A DNA stretch of 64,000 nucleotides, taken from NCBI GenBank assembly GCA_030673825.1, contig JAUTCS010000074.1, positions 1 through 64,000 of the forward strand. Direction: 5' to 3'. This DNA comes from Verrucomicrobiota bacterium JB024 (GTDB lineage Bacteria > Verrucomicrobiota > Verrucomicrobiia > Opitutales > Cerasicoccaceae). Each line of letters begins with the position of its first letter. Positions within the stretch are counted from its first letter, which is position 1. The notes under the pieces were generated by a model that had not been told where the DNA came from, did no database searches, and saw only the letters and a list, made by a program, of their open reading frames with translations. Shown in pieces: positions 8,309-17,858 of the stretch. Both the position numbers and the translations under genes were made by a program.

Positions 8309-8974
8309 ATGAAAAGCATCATCGCGATTGTAGCCGCCCTGGTCTCCCTGTCCTCCGTCGGATTTGGCCAGGTCGTTATCTATCCCAGTCAGGACCGAAC
8401 CATCTCCTACGACAGCTCATCGGAGTCCTACGCACTTTACAGTGTTAACGACGCGCAGATATTCTCAGGCGCGGGTGCATCTAGTACGTCTGAGCTGCGT
8501 GGGCTCTTTAATTTCAGTCTCGATGGCTCGACAGCTGAGATCAGCGCAGCCTCATCCATCCAACTGAGTTTGACGCGTAGTTCCGCAACGGGAACGATTG
8601 CCTATTACGAGCTTATTCATATTACGGTTCCGGCTGACAGCGCTACGATTGGAACATCGGCCTTCGATGCGGCGGGTGTGGTGGTCGATACTTTCGACGC
8701 CGCGGCTCTGAGCAATAATGAAACCATCGACTTCGATGTGACTTCGTATGTGCAGGACGATGTGGACGCGGGCTATTCGTATTCGCTGTTTCGTGTGCAG
8801 GCGGTGACGGTCGCTGGATCGAGTAATAATGTGCGCTTTTATCCGGGGCAGGGAACCAGCGTTCCGGTCAATGTGGACTACCGCCCCCAACTGACTGTTA
8901 TTCCCGAACCGCGCACCGGCGCCTTGCTGTTCGCGTTGCTGGTGGGAGTCTGGGCCTTTCGCCGCGGGAAATAA
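8309..8974 (+). CDS. PEP-CTERM-anchored beta-sandwich (DNRLRE-like) protein
   Basis: A 221-residue exported protein. It has a signal peptide (IIAIVAALVSLSSVGFGQ), then a domain resembling DNRLRE/CBM-like sandwiches: QDRTISYD, ELRGLFNFSLDG, ETIDFDVTSYVQDD, FYPGQGTS. It ends with a classical PEP-CTERM tail: IPEPRTG, a transmembrane stretch, and RRGK. Exosortase-type systems would process it for surface or matrix display; no exosortase gene is in the window. The following gene (9020) is a close paralogue that lacks the tail. A structural or glycan-binding role is likely, but no enzymatic residue pattern is apparent. Confidence 0.85.
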   Translation: MKSIIAIVAALVSLSSVGFGQVVIYPSQDRTISYDSSSESYALYSVNDAQIFSGAGASSTSELRGLFNFSLDGSTAEISAASSIQLSLTRSSATGTIAYYELIHITVPADSATIGTSAFDAAGVVVDTFDAAALSNNETIDFDVTSYVQDDVDAGYSYSLFRVQAVTVAGSSNNVRFYPGQGTSVPVNVDYRPQLTVIPEPRTGALLFALLVGVWAFRRGK

Positions 8975-9019
8975 GCACGCAGCCGATCCCGGATTACCTA
9001 ACTACGAACAGGAGTCAAA

Positions 9020-9643
9020 ATGATGTCGTGTCTGCAATTTGTCCGGTCGTCCTTGCGCCAGGGAATGGTGTGCGGCGTTAGTCTGTTACTGGGGACGCTG
9101 CTGGCTGTTGGACAGGAGACCATCCTTCCCGTTCAGGACCGCACGCTCTCCCGAAGTGGCGATACCGTCCAGCTCTTCAGCGCGAATGATGCCCGGCTTT
9201 TTGCGGGCGCGGGTTCGGCTGAGGTAGGAGAGCTTCGGGCGCTGTTTAACTTCAAGCTGGATAAGTCTTCGGCCCAAATTACCCGTGCGACGACTGTTTT
9301 GCTGAAAATAACCCGCCAGTCCCAAACGGGAAAGATTGGAACGTACCGGCTGATCCATGTCACGGATGCTCCCGGCGCCGTCGTTATTGACAAGTCCGCC
9401 TTTGATGCGACTGGCGAACTTGTTAAGCGATTTGACGGTAGTGCGCTACGGGACAACGAGACACTGGCCATCAACGTTACGGCCTGTGTCAAGAAGGACA
9501 TCGAGGACGGACGCTCTTTCGCCCTTTTTCGGATCGAAGCGGAATCTCCTGGCGGAGTGAGTGATAATATCCGACTTTATCCGGGCCAGGGCGGTGGTAT
9601 CCCCTCCGACGCTTCTTACCGGGCTCAATTGCAAATTCAATAA
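9020..9643 (+). CDS. Secreted DNRLRE-like protein, paralogue of the preceding gene without PEP-CTERM tail
   Basis: A 207-residue protein with an N-terminal signal (SLLLGTLLAVGQ) and one DNRLRE-like domain. Aligned by eye it shares with its neighbour QDRTLS, NDARLFAGAG, ELRALFNFKLD, YRLIHVT, SAFDATG, DNETLAINVTA and LYPGQG. It stops right after the sandwich domain (AQLQIQ), so the sortase-like tail is missing. A strong AGGAG lies 7 bases before the ATG. Only 3 bases separate its stop codon from the ATG of the regulator at 9647, implying cotranscription. Together the pair could give one anchored and one freely secreted form. Confidence 0.8.
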   Translation: MMSCLQFVRSSLRQGMVCGVSLLLGTLLAVGQETILPVQDRTLSRSGDTVQLFSANDARLFAGAGSAEVGELRALFNFKLDKSSAQITRATTVLLKITRQSQTGKIGTYRLIHVTDAPGAVVIDKSAFDATGELVKRFDGSALRDNETLAINVTACVKKDIEDGRSFALFRIEAESPGGVSDNIRLYPGQGGGIPSDASYRAQLQIQ

Positions 9644-9646
9644 CTC

Positions 9647-10939
9647 ATGGGAGATAAGACAGAGAACGGACGTCGTCTGACATCGGCGGCACGCCCATTG
9701 GTTTATGAGCAGGTGGCTCAGGCTGTCATCGATATGCTGCGCTCTGATGGTTATCGCAAAGGCGACCGGCTACCCTCTGAACGGAAGATTTCCGAGTTGC
9801 TGAGTATCAATTACCTGTCCGTTCGCCGTGGAATGCTGCTGCTTGTCGAGCAAGGGATGATCGAAAGGCATGTCGGGCAGGGGACGTTCCTCTTGCTCGA
9901 ACCCGAGGCGATTCAGGATATCGTGAGCGTCAACCGGACGGCAGGGCTGCTGACTCGGGAGACCGCCAAGCAGCCCCGGGAGGCCAAGTTTGCAGTTGTG
10001 TTGCTCGAGCCCTATGAACCTTTTCATCTCGAACTGGTTGGGGAGGTGCTCGCTGATCTTGGCCGTCTGGGGTGCGGTATGAGCTACTGTGCCACCAACT
10101 CCACGCTGCCCCGCATACAGAGTGAAATCGAGCTCTATTCCAAGCAGGGGGTGACCGGTGCGGTTCTGCTGAATACATCCGATACGGAACGCGCTTCGCG
10201 CAAGATGGTTGCTCTATGCCGGAATGCGGCTGTACCACTTGTATTGGGGAAACGCTACGAAAATCTCCCTGATCACTTTTATGGTGTGAAACACGATCTC
10301 TGTGCGGGATGGAACGAGTATATTTTCAGCCGTCTGGGCTGCGCCTACCTTGCGGGACTGGGGATGAAGCACGTGTATTATCTGACGCCCCCGGTCGGAG
10401 AGAGCCTGACGCGTCGGCGACGTGTGCAGGGTTTTCTCGGCTCCGCCCGTGACTATCCGGTCAAGAGCGAGGTTATCGAGAGCCCGGTCCGCCGAAAGGA
10501 CCTGGCACCCTTTTTGTCGCGCCTCAAGCGTGTCCGCGGGGAAGCCGCTGTCTTCTGCTACGATGACGAAACTGCTGTCGGTTTCATGATGGCGGCGGCG
10601 AACGCAGGTCTGAGCGTTCCCCAGGATGTTGCGGTGCTCGGTGCCAATAACATCCGCATGGCATCCATGGCCGATCCGTCGATCACCACCATGACTTTCG
10701 ACTATGCGTACATCTCTCGTTCGATTGTTTGTAAGCTCTTGTCCAGCGCCGGCTTCAAGGCACCGGTCTGGCCGATGCCTTCCGCCCCGAGCCTGATCGT
10801 ACGCGAAAGCTGCGGGATACATGACCGACTGAATGGTGCGGAGAAGATCCGCGCATACATCAAGAGTATCCAGGATCAGGTCATGTCCATGATGAATGAC
10901 TACCGGTCTACCCCCGCCGCAACGGGTGTTGCGGAATAA
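9647..10939 (+). CDS. GntR/LacI hybrid transcriptional regulator (AraR-type architecture)
   Basis: A 430-residue regulator with two parts. Residues about 17-85 are a GntR winged helix (YEQVAQAVIDMLRSDGYRKGDRLPSE, then RKISELLSINYLSVRRGMLL and HVGQGTFLL). Residues about 115-385 are a LacI-like periplasmic-binding-protein fold for sugar effectors (FAVVLLEPYEPFHLELV, GAVLLNTSD, AVFCYDDETAVGFMMAA, DVAVLGANNIRMASMADPSITTM). This is the arrangement known from AraR. It sits between the secreted sandwich proteins and the GH42-like enzyme, so it is the likely local regulator. Its operator was not identified; the predicted promoter at 7416 is a candidate target. Confidence 0.88.
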   Translation: MGDKTENGRRLTSAARPLVYEQVAQAVIDMLRSDGYRKGDRLPSERKISELLSINYLSVRRGMLLLVEQGMIERHVGQGTFLLLEPEAIQDIVSVNRTAGLLTRETAKQPREAKFAVVLLEPYEPFHLELVGEVLADLGRLGCGMSYCATNSTLPRIQSEIELYSKQGVTGAVLLNTSDTERASRKMVALCRNAAVPLVLGKRYENLPDHFYGVKHDLCAGWNEYIFSRLGCAYLAGLGMKHVYYLTPPVGESLTRRRRVQGFLGSARDYPVKSEVIESPVRRKDLAPFLSRLKRVRGEAAVFCYDDETAVGFMMAAANAGLSVPQDVAVLGANNIRMASMADPSITTMTFDYAYISRSIVCKLLSSAGFKAPVWPMPSAPSLIVRESCGIHDRLNGAEKIRAYIKSIQDQVMSMMNDYRSTPAATGVAE

Positions 10940-10975
10940 CCGGACCCTTTTTGCTAATTTAAAGCAGGTTGATTG

Positions 10976-13084
10976 ATGAAGCAGTTGTTTGTTGCCGCGA
11001 TGGTTTGTTGTCTGATGGCTCCGTCACTTTCGGGTGATGTGCAGAGCCCGGACGACGTCCACTCTTCGAGCATCCGTATCTGGCTGCCACCCGATGGCAG
11101 CAACTACCTGCTGCGTGCCATGCCGGAGGATCAGCGGGCGGCTTATCTTGAGGGGCTGGGTGTTCGCAGCCTGATTATCGGCACGATGGGAGCCTCCGGC
11201 CCTCCACGGCAGGAGGCCTTTGACTTCAGTGGCTTGGACCGGACCATTGAAAAGATTTACCAGGCGGGTGCGACGGTGGAGCTCGTCATAAAACCGCAGC
11301 TCGGACGTGCTTTCGAGGATGCGCCTCCGCAAGGAGAGGAGACCTTTAAGGGAAGTGGTCGAAACGGCCAGAAGTGGGAAGACGTGGTGGACATTTTCAA
11401 CCCGAAAGCTCGCGATCTTTACCTTCAGTGGATCGAGGCTCTTGTTCAGTATTATGGCCAGGATGAGCGCCTGGACTCTTTCGCACTTTACGGTACGACT
11501 GGCCTGGCCGAGTGGGGTTACCCGAAGATCGGTCACTCCCCGGCGGCCTATAGCCCATCCGCGATTCAGGCCTTTCGCACTTACCTGAGCGAGCGTTACG
11601 ACGGGGATATTGAGGCGCTCAACAGCCGATGGGGGACGGGCTATGCCTCCTTTGAAGAGATCGACCCGCCCGTGCCTATGCATGGGGTGGAAAAGAGTGT
11701 TGATCGCAGGCCGGAGTGGATGGATTTTATCGCCTGGTACGTCGAGTCGATGGATGCGTTCCTTGAGGACTCGTTGCAGACGATTCGCCCGCTGACGGAC
11801 AAGCCGCTCGGGGTCATGTTCGGTGGTCAGGTGATGGGAATGTTCTTCGCCAACTCGGCGGCCCAGGTCGGGCCGGTGCTGGACACGCTATCGCGCTACA
11901 AGCCGACATTCTTTAAAGGCCCCGCGCTGGAGCTCTTCCCCGTCGGTTACCAGGCGGCGGCATCCCGCTGGTACGGAGTGGAGTTTCGCGCGGAAAATCC
12001 GGGTGTGGTGGCATCCTATAAAGTCGGAGAGGGGAAGGGCGATATGCTGGTACGTGGGCTGAGCGCTCGTGAATGGATGGCATCCTGGGGGTTGAACCTG
12101 TTGGCGGGTAACCTCGCCTCCACGCATTTCATGGGGATGCAGGCCATGTTGAACTCCAACGGCGAGCCCACCGAGCTGACTGCTCTGATGGCTTCCCTTT
12201 TCCATCTGTACCGCTCAGCCGAGGTCGATGTCGCCCCCCGTTCCATTGCTTATTTGGACTGCATCGACGATGCCTATTACAGGGCTCCCCGGTACGTCTG
12301 TTACGACGCAGTTCAGACCTACGAGAAAACCTTGGCTCCGGTCGTGGACGGTGGTGGCGCCTACTTGTCGTTGGGGCGTACGCTGGGGTTCCCGGACGTC
12401 ATCGATACGCGTATGGTCGAGGATGGCGCGCTCGATCAATATCAGGTTCTGGTCATCCCTCAGTCCATGCCCGCGGTACTGAGTAAAGAAGCCGTAGAGG
12501 ATATTCTGGATTGGGTGAGAGTAGGCGGTCTGTTGATTATTGCTGGCGATTTGGACCCGGCCTGTGTTTTTGACCGTGACGAGCATGCCTTCATCGATGC
12601 TGGGTCGCCGCTTTATCAGGAACTTGCGTCTTTGGGCATGGATAGCCCGACTGATCCCCGGGAAGCGGGGGAAGTTCGCCCCTACGGTCAGGGAGAGATC
12701 GCTGTGTGGCAGCAATACCTGAGCCCCGCGCTTTCCGCTGAGGGCGAGCAAGCGCTTACCGATTGGATAAGCTCTGTCCTGGCCCGTCGTGGTATTTCGG
12801 TTTATCAGTACGTTGACGCCGACAGGCTCAATGTCATCTCATTGGGAACGGATGCCCGTGACGGTAAACAGGTGTTTTTGGTTTATCCGCCGGACGCGGG
12901 GGTAGCGAATGAGACGACGAGCATCACCCTGGACCCGCCGGTGGACGACCAGACGGGTTCGCGCTATTACATCGTTTCCCGCCGCCTGAGTGGGAGCAAT
13001 GCGCCCATGCATAATCTCTACCCGAATCTGCTTTGGGTTGCGGAGGTGATGCCAGGCGAGGCATTGATCCTCGACTACAAGTAA
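10976..13084 (+). CDS. Exported GH42-like beta-galactosidase family protein
   Basis: A 702-residue protein with a signal peptide (LFVAAMVCCLMAPSLSG). The TIM-barrel part (about 30-400) carries GH42-like landmarks: AIQAFRTYLSERYDGDIEALN and RWGTGYASFEEIDPP. The second part (about 420-560) resembles the beta-galactosidase trimerisation/glutamine-amidotransferase-like domain (YQVLVIPQSMPAVLSKEAV, then WVRVGGLLIIAGD). Candidate catalytic acids are Glu179 in TTGLAEWGY and Glu336 in YGVEFRAENPG, but the usual NE pair of GH42 is not obvious, so the assignment is to family level only. The ATG at 10976 is preferred over the TTG at 10973. It follows the GntR/LacI regulator by 36 bp. Confidence 0.72.
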   Translation: MKQLFVAAMVCCLMAPSLSGDVQSPDDVHSSSIRIWLPPDGSNYLLRAMPEDQRAAYLEGLGVRSLIIGTMGASGPPRQEAFDFSGLDRTIEKIYQAGATVELVIKPQLGRAFEDAPPQGEETFKGSGRNGQKWEDVVDIFNPKARDLYLQWIEALVQYYGQDERLDSFALYGTTGLAEWGYPKIGHSPAAYSPSAIQAFRTYLSERYDGDIEALNSRWGTGYASFEEIDPPVPMHGVEKSVDRRPEWMDFIAWYVESMDAFLEDSLQTIRPLTDKPLGVMFGGQVMGMFFANSAAQVGPVLDTLSRYKPTFFKGPALELFPVGYQAAASRWYGVEFRAENPGVVASYKVGEGKGDMLVRGLSAREWMASWGLNLLAGNLASTHFMGMQAMLNSNGEPTELTALMASLFHLYRSAEVDVAPRSIAYLDCIDDAYYRAPRYVCYDAVQTYEKTLAPVVDGGGAYLSLGRTLGFPDVIDTRMVEDGALDQYQVLVIPQSMPAVLSKEAVEDILDWVRVGGLLIIAGDLDPACVFDRDEHAFIDAGSPLYQELASLGMDSPTDPREAGEVRPYGQGEIAVWQQYLSPALSAEGEQALTDWISSVLARRGISVYQYVDADRLNVISLGTDARDGKQVFLVYPPDAGVANETTSITLDPPVDDQTGSRYYIVSRRLSGSNAPMHNLYPNLLWVAEVMPGEALILDYK

Positions 13085-13468
13085 GCCGACGAGAATAGAG
13101 TGCCCGGGGTTAACCTTAGCCCGGTATCGGGTATGGGGCAGAGTGGTCCGGTGATTGCTTGGTGAAATTACCTCCTGCCGCGGAGTGATGTGCCCGTGGC
13201 AACATCGACCAGGTTACAACTGAAAATGCGTACGCTCAAGCTGAGCCGTCGAACACAGCAGATGTTCGTTACATTTTTCTGGTCAATTAGGATAATAATC
13301 TCTTAGTGGAAAATACACCCGACTGCCCGGCCAGGCAGCGAATGTTCACCGTCTTTCGTTCCCGCCAACCCAAGTTCAAGGCGAAGAATTCGCCGGTCTT
13401 GTTCTGACGCTATGTCGTCAAGCCCAGGTTTCGTGGGGCAAAAAGACTCATACGGATCATTGATAAAA
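13085..13468. other. 384-bp intergenic region with a candidate promoter
   Basis: No convincing gene. On the plus strand TTACAT at 13269-13274, a 16-bp spacer and GATAAT at 13291-13296 make a plausible promoter for the esterase at 13469. A short CCGGG/CCCGG inverted pair lies near 13106-13126, soon after the preceding stop codon, and may be a weak terminator. An open frame on the minus strand reaching into this region is the antisense shadow of the esterase. Confidence 0.4.
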
Positions 13469-15526
13469 ATGCCTAACCAAGAGACCAAAACCTCCAGCTC
13501 AGCGACTGTTTCGCGGGCTTCGAATCGTCCCGTCCGGCTTGTCGTCCATCCGCTTTTTTCCGACCACGCCGTCCTCCTGAGAGCTGAAAGCGTTCCGATC
13601 TGGGGACATGCCATGCCCCATGAAACGGTCAAGGTGGAGATCGCCGGTGTCACCGGGCATGCCGTGGCTAACGACGCGGGAAACTGGAGAGTCACTCTTG
13701 ATTTATCCGGTGTGGATTCGCAGCCCCACGAGATGACGATTGTCGCCGGAGACGAGGTACGAGTCGTTTCCGATGTGCTGGTCGGGGAAGTGTGGATCGG
13801 TTCCGGACAGTCAAACATGGAGTGGCCGCTTGAGCTGACCACAGATGCCGAACAGGAACTTGCCCGCCCCGAAAACCCCTTGCTGCGCTTCTTCACGGTG
13901 GCAAAAGTCACTGCGCCCCAGCCGCTGGATTCCGTGGAAGGAAAGTGGGTTTTAGCATCTCCTGCTGCATTGGCGAACCTCAGCGCCACCGGCTACTACT
14001 TTTCCAGAAATATCCAGGTGGAGCTGGGGACGCCGGTCGGATTTATCAATGCAAGCTGGGGCGGCTCTCCGGTGGAGGCCTGGACGAGCATGGAAAGTCT
14101 GGTCAGGGATGAAGAGCTGGGACCACGCGCCGCATCGATAACGCAGTACCACGCCGACTTTCCTGCCCTGACCGCGGCCTTCAAGAAATCCTTCGGAGCG
14201 TGGTGCCAGCAGTTGTCCCGCCAGGACATTCCTCAAGGTCAACCCGAGGACTACAACCGGGTTCACGCGTTCAAAGGGCCATGGGAAAAGGTCAAACTGC
14301 CGGGGCTGCTGGCTGATTCCGGGGCGCCGGATGCGGGTGCTTTCTGGGTGAAGAAAACGATCCAGATCCCCTATGAGATGGACGGACTCCAGCAATCCGT
14401 CCACTTGGGCAGGATCAGCGGGTTCTGCCAGATCTACTGGAACGGAGAGCTGATTCGGGAGGTTTCATCCGAGACCGGCGCGCAGTCGGACATCATCATC
14501 TATACGGACCCGAGCATTATCCACGAAGGCGAGGCCACGCTCGCCATCCGCATCTTCAACCCCGGCTCGGGGACGGGAATTTTCTGCGACGATTTTTGCG
14601 TGGGTGGTTCCATTCCTCTGAGCGGGGACTGGGACCTGTTCGTCGAGAAGGAGCTGGCTCCGCTGACCGTCCCAGAGTTGGAGGCCATGCCTATGCTACC
14701 GTTGGCGCCCGTGGCGGACTACCACACGGCGACTTTCACCTATAACGGTATGATCGCCCCGGTCATCCCTTATGCGATCAGAGGCGTTATCTGGTTCCAG
14801 GGGGAGACAAATGTCACGCGTGCCTGGCAATATCGGCGGGCATTCCCGCTGCTGATCGAAGACTGGCGGGCGAAGTGGCAACAGGGGGATTTACCGTTCT
14901 TTTTTTGCCAGTTGGCGAATTTCGAGGGCAAGGTCTCGGACCCGAATTTCCCCGAGGCGCTGCCCGAGCTTCGCGAAGCCCAGTCCTTAGCCTTGACGCT
15001 GCCCGAAACCGGACAGGCGGTTCTGATCGATGTGGGAGAGGAGGGCGATATTCACTTTCGCAACAAAACCGAGGTCGGCTACCGCTTGGCGCAGATCGCG
15101 CTGGCCAGGGTTTACGGTCGCGACCGGGAGTACTCGGGACCGGTGTATGAATCCCATCGGCAGGAGGGGAAGGTGATCCGTCTGGCGTTTACCCATGCGG
15201 ACAGTGGCCTGGTTGCCAAGCCGCTCCCGAACGAGTACCTGTTGCGGACCACGGGAGCCACCGTCAGGCAACTCAAGCGCAACAGCCCCGGCAGTGAGCT
15301 GGAGGGCTTTGCGATTTGCGGAGCCGACCGCAAGTGGTATTGGGCAGATGCCAGGGTCGAAGGAAACTCTGTCGTTGTGTCCTCGCCTGATGTCCCGGTC
15401 CCGACGGCGGTTCGTTATGCATGGGCGTCGAACCCGACCTGCAATCTCTACAACCAGGCAGGGTTCCCGGCAGCCCCGTTCCGGACGGACGATTTCGAGC
15501 TCAGTACCGTGCAGGTGAGATACTAA
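13469..15526 (+). CDS. Sialate O-acetylesterase family (SASA, SGNH-type) protein
   Basis: A 685-residue carbohydrate esterase-like protein. An N-terminal Ig-like region (about 20-105) precedes the SGNH catalytic domain: nucleophile block GSGQSNMEWPL (about 110-120), a middle block GVIWFQGETNV, and the Asp-His block DIHFRNKTEVGYRLA. A jelly-roll insert (about 285-390, AFWVKKTIQIP to LAIRIFNPGSGTG) is inserted in the catalytic region, as in many SASA proteins. There is no signal peptide at either start candidate (13412 or 13469), so cytoplasmic action on imported oligosaccharides is likely. The family includes sialate 9-O-acetylesterases and acetylxylan esterases; next to a GH10 xylanase the latter is at least as likely. 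Confidence 0.85.
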   Translation: MPNQETKTSSSATVSRASNRPVRLVVHPLFSDHAVLLRAESVPIWGHAMPHETVKVEIAGVTGHAVANDAGNWRVTLDLSGVDSQPHEMTIVAGDEVRVVSDVLVGEVWIGSGQSNMEWPLELTTDAEQELARPENPLLRFFTVAKVTAPQPLDSVEGKWVLASPAALANLSATGYYFSRNIQVELGTPVGFINASWGGSPVEAWTSMESLVRDEELGPRAASITQYHADFPALTAAFKKSFGAWCQQLSRQDIPQGQPEDYNRVHAFKGPWEKVKLPGLLADSGAPDAGAFWVKKTIQIPYEMDGLQQSVHLGRISGFCQIYWNGELIREVSSETGAQSDIIIYTDPSIIHEGEATLAIRIFNPGSGTGIFCDDFCVGGSIPLSGDWDLFVEKELAPLTVPELEAMPMLPLAPVADYHTATFTYNGMIAPVIPYAIRGVIWFQGETNVTRAWQYRRAFPLLIEDWRAKWQQGDLPFFFCQLANFEGKVSDPNFPEALPELREAQSLALTLPETGQAVLIDVGEEGDIHFRNKTEVGYRLAQIALARVYGRDREYSGPVYESHRQEGKVIRLAFTHADSGLVAKPLPNEYLLRTTGATVRQLKRNSPGSELEGFAICGADRKWYWADARVEGNSVVVSSPDVPVPTAVRYAWASNPTCNLYNQAGFPAAPFRTDDFELSTVQVRY

Positions 15527-15547
15527 CGCAGTGCGTGTTTCTTGCTT

Positions 15548-15565
15548 ATCGAGTTAACGATTTAA
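15548..15565. promoter_or_regulatory. Candidate operator, 18-mer identical to one upstream of the PEP-CTERM gene at 19500
   Basis: ATCGAGTTAACGATTTAA, about 100 bp upstream of the GH10 xylanase start. The identical 18-mer occurs at 19299-19316, and a 14-bp version with one substitution lies at 32527-32540 before a LacI-family gene. The 10-mer GTTAACGATT was found only at these three places in the window, all intergenic. The probable binder is the LacI regulator at 31400-32515. Confidence 0.65.
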
Positions 15566-15667
15566 TGATCTGGCCCCTTGTGAAGATGGAACGAGCGGGT
15601 AAGCCTCTCATCATGCCGGTGGAATCCGCCGGGCATATGTTTGTCACCCCAAACCCCAGGATCTATC

Positions 15668-17764
15668 ATGCAAAGATTGGAGCTGAGCAGAGCCTCTGGC
15701 CTGCCTCTCAAGCTGTGCCTGACGGGCGCATTACCCCTGATTGTTGCCAGCCTTACCCATGCAGCCCCACCCATGCCCGAGGGCGAGCGTCTGCGAGTGC
15801 TGGCGGAGGCCTCTGACATCTGGATTGGCGCGGCTGTTGGAGACTATCAATTCTACCTGGTCGATTCCGACGACTTCCGTACCGTCGTCAGCCGCGAGTA
15901 TTCGTTCTTCACTTCGTTGAACGAGATGAAGATGGCCATCACGGAGCCTGTACAGGAGCAGTTCAGCTACAGCACGGGAGAGGACCTCGTTGACTTGGCC
16001 AGCACTGCCAGTGCGGATGTGCATGGGCATACGCTGGTCTGGTTCACCGGCGGCGGAATGCCTTCCTGGGTTTCCTCAGGCTCGTGGACCGCTACCACGT
16101 TGACGGATGTCATGTACAAGCACATCGACAATGTCGTCGGCCATTGGGCGGGTGATATTGCCGTATGGGATGTTGTCAACGAGGCGTTTGCCTATTCATC
16201 GCAGATGACCGAGGCCACCGATGGTGACGGGCAACCCTGGACCAACAGCCTGCGCGGGGCCAAGACGAGCGGAGTCGATATCTGGTACGATGTCATCGGC
16301 TCCTCCTATGTCGAAAAGGCCTTTATCCGTGCCGCCGCGGCTGATCCAAACGCCTTGCTGATCTACAATGACTATTCCACCGAGGAGGATAACTACAAGT
16401 CCCGCGCTGTGCGCAAAATGGTGGCGGACTTTCAGGCCAGGGGAATCCCCATCGACGGCGTGGGCACGCAGATGCACATGTCGGTCGGTCACAACCAGCC
16501 CGACTCTACGCTCCGGACCAACTTCGATGCGCTTTCGGCGCTGGGTGTCAACGTGTTCATCACGGAGTTCGACTGCCCCGCGACGGTTCTGGTATCCGAT
16601 GGATCGGGAGGCTATGCGGCCGTCGCCGATTCTGATCCCCCCACGCCGTTCGGGTTGGATCGCCAGGCCAGATCCTATTACAACACGCTGGACATGGCCT
16701 TGCGGTCGAGCGGCTTTGTCGGCTTTCAAACCTGGGGCGTGCAGAATCCGCCCACTGGTACCGCCACCATGCCGTTCAGCGCCACGGGATTCGTACCGGA
16801 GCCGGCGTATTATGCGATGCAGGACGCACTCGGCATGCAGGTGCGCGAGCAGTTAGCTTCAAACCCCGGCATGGAAGACGGAGCCATCTCTCCCTGGATA
16901 AATGTCGCTTCAACGCTGACCCTGTCGTCCATGAACCCTCATTCTGGCTCGTCATCTCTCGCGGTGACGCAGCGCAGCGTGAGCTATGCGGGGCCGCGGC
17001 AGAATGTGACCAGTGCCCTGAAGGCCGAGGGCGCCGGGCGCTACTTCATGCGGGGATGGATGCGCACCGCCTCGGGTTCAGCCACGGGAAAGGTAACGCT
17101 ATGCCTACAGGATGGAGCCGGTACGCACTACATCGGTATTTCCCAACCGATCTCGTCCACCTGGACCGAGGTTTCCGGCTGGATCAACGCCGTCTGGTTC
17201 AAGGAGCTGACCTCCGCGACGCTTTATGCGGAGACGCCGGGCTCGAGCGTCGATTTCTACCTCGATGATGTGAGCTTGAGCGACGGGAATCTCGCCAGGA
17301 ATGGCAACTTCAGTGACGGCCTCAATGCGTGGGCGGCCTATACCGGCGGCTCGATTTCGCCGGTGACTGACGACACCAATCTCAACCTCGTGTACAAGTA
17401 TGGCTCGGCAGGCTGTCTGGCCAGCGGACGGAGCGCTTCCTCCCAGGGGCCCGGCCAAAAAGTCAAAGACGCCTTGCTTGCCGCCGGTCCTGGTACCTAC
17501 CAGGTCCAGGCCTGGGTAAAGCTTCAAAAGCCCGACGCCGTCACGACCCTGGCCGGAACCGGGAAACTCACGATCCAATTAAAATACGGCGGTCAGGCTC
17601 ATTACATCGGTATTTCCAAAGCCATATCGTCGGACCAGTGGACACGCATCAGCGGCCCGTTGGACCTTGAGTGGGACGGTGAGCTGACATCCGCGCTGCT
17701 CTATGTCGAAACACCCGGGTCGACCGCACCGGTTTACATCGACGAAATCATGCTGCGCAAATAA
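15668..17764 (+). CDS. Exported GH10 endo-1,4-beta-xylanase with two C-terminal carbohydrate-binding modules
   Basis: A 698-residue secreted xylanase. The start at 15668 has an AGGA 7 bases upstream and gives a signal peptide (LPLKLCLTGALPLIVASLTHA). The GH10 barrel spans about 40-390, with HGHTLVW at 119-125, the acid/base WDVVNEAF (Glu172) and the nucleophile VFITEFDC (Glu300). Two similar CBM4/9-like sandwich domains follow (about 398-540 and 545-698), each with HYIGIS and an LYxETPGS...YxDDV/YIDEI pattern. The whole protein is intact. A rho-independent terminator follows. The 18-bp putative operator lies about 100 bp upstream. Confidence 0.95.
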   Translation: MQRLELSRASGLPLKLCLTGALPLIVASLTHAAPPMPEGERLRVLAEASDIWIGAAVGDYQFYLVDSDDFRTVVSREYSFFTSLNEMKMAITEPVQEQFSYSTGEDLVDLASTASADVHGHTLVWFTGGGMPSWVSSGSWTATTLTDVMYKHIDNVVGHWAGDIAVWDVVNEAFAYSSQMTEATDGDGQPWTNSLRGAKTSGVDIWYDVIGSSYVEKAFIRAAAADPNALLIYNDYSTEEDNYKSRAVRKMVADFQARGIPIDGVGTQMHMSVGHNQPDSTLRTNFDALSALGVNVFITEFDCPATVLVSDGSGGYAAVADSDPPTPFGLDRQARSYYNTLDMALRSSGFVGFQTWGVQNPPTGTATMPFSATGFVPEPAYYAMQDALGMQVREQLASNPGMEDGAISPWINVASTLTLSSMNPHSGSSSLAVTQRSVSYAGPRQNVTSALKAEGAGRYFMRGWMRTASGSATGKVTLCLQDGAGTHYIGISQPISSTWTEVSGWINAVWFKELTSATLYAETPGSSVDFYLDDVSLSDGNLARNGNFSDGLNAWAAYTGGSISPVTDDTNLNLVYKYGSAGCLASGRSASSQGPGQKVKDALLAAGPGTYQVQAWVKLQKPDAVTTLAGTGKLTIQLKYGGQAHYIGISKAISSDQWTRISGPLDLEWDGELTSALLYVETPGSTAPVYIDEIMLRK

Positions 17765-17785
17765 CCCGCCATCTTGCTGAACCAA

Positions 17786-17819
17786 CCCCGCGGGTCTTGC
17801 GGTCGCCCGCGGAGTTTTT
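17786..17819 (+). terminator. Rho-independent terminator after the xylanase gene
   Basis: CCGCGGG (17788-17794) and CCCGCGG (17806-17812) form a perfect 7-bp GC stem with an 11-nt loop, followed by AG and TTTTT (17815-17819). It separates the xylanase from the sulfatase. Confidence 0.8.
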
Positions 17820-17858
17820 CCGCCATTCGCTTAAGCACATCGCCCAATTCGCCTTTTC

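Noticed and set aside
13303-13989. Minus-strand open frame reaching into the intergenic region before the esterase
   Set aside because: Most of it overlaps the esterase start region on the opposite strand and the product shows no domain or signal.
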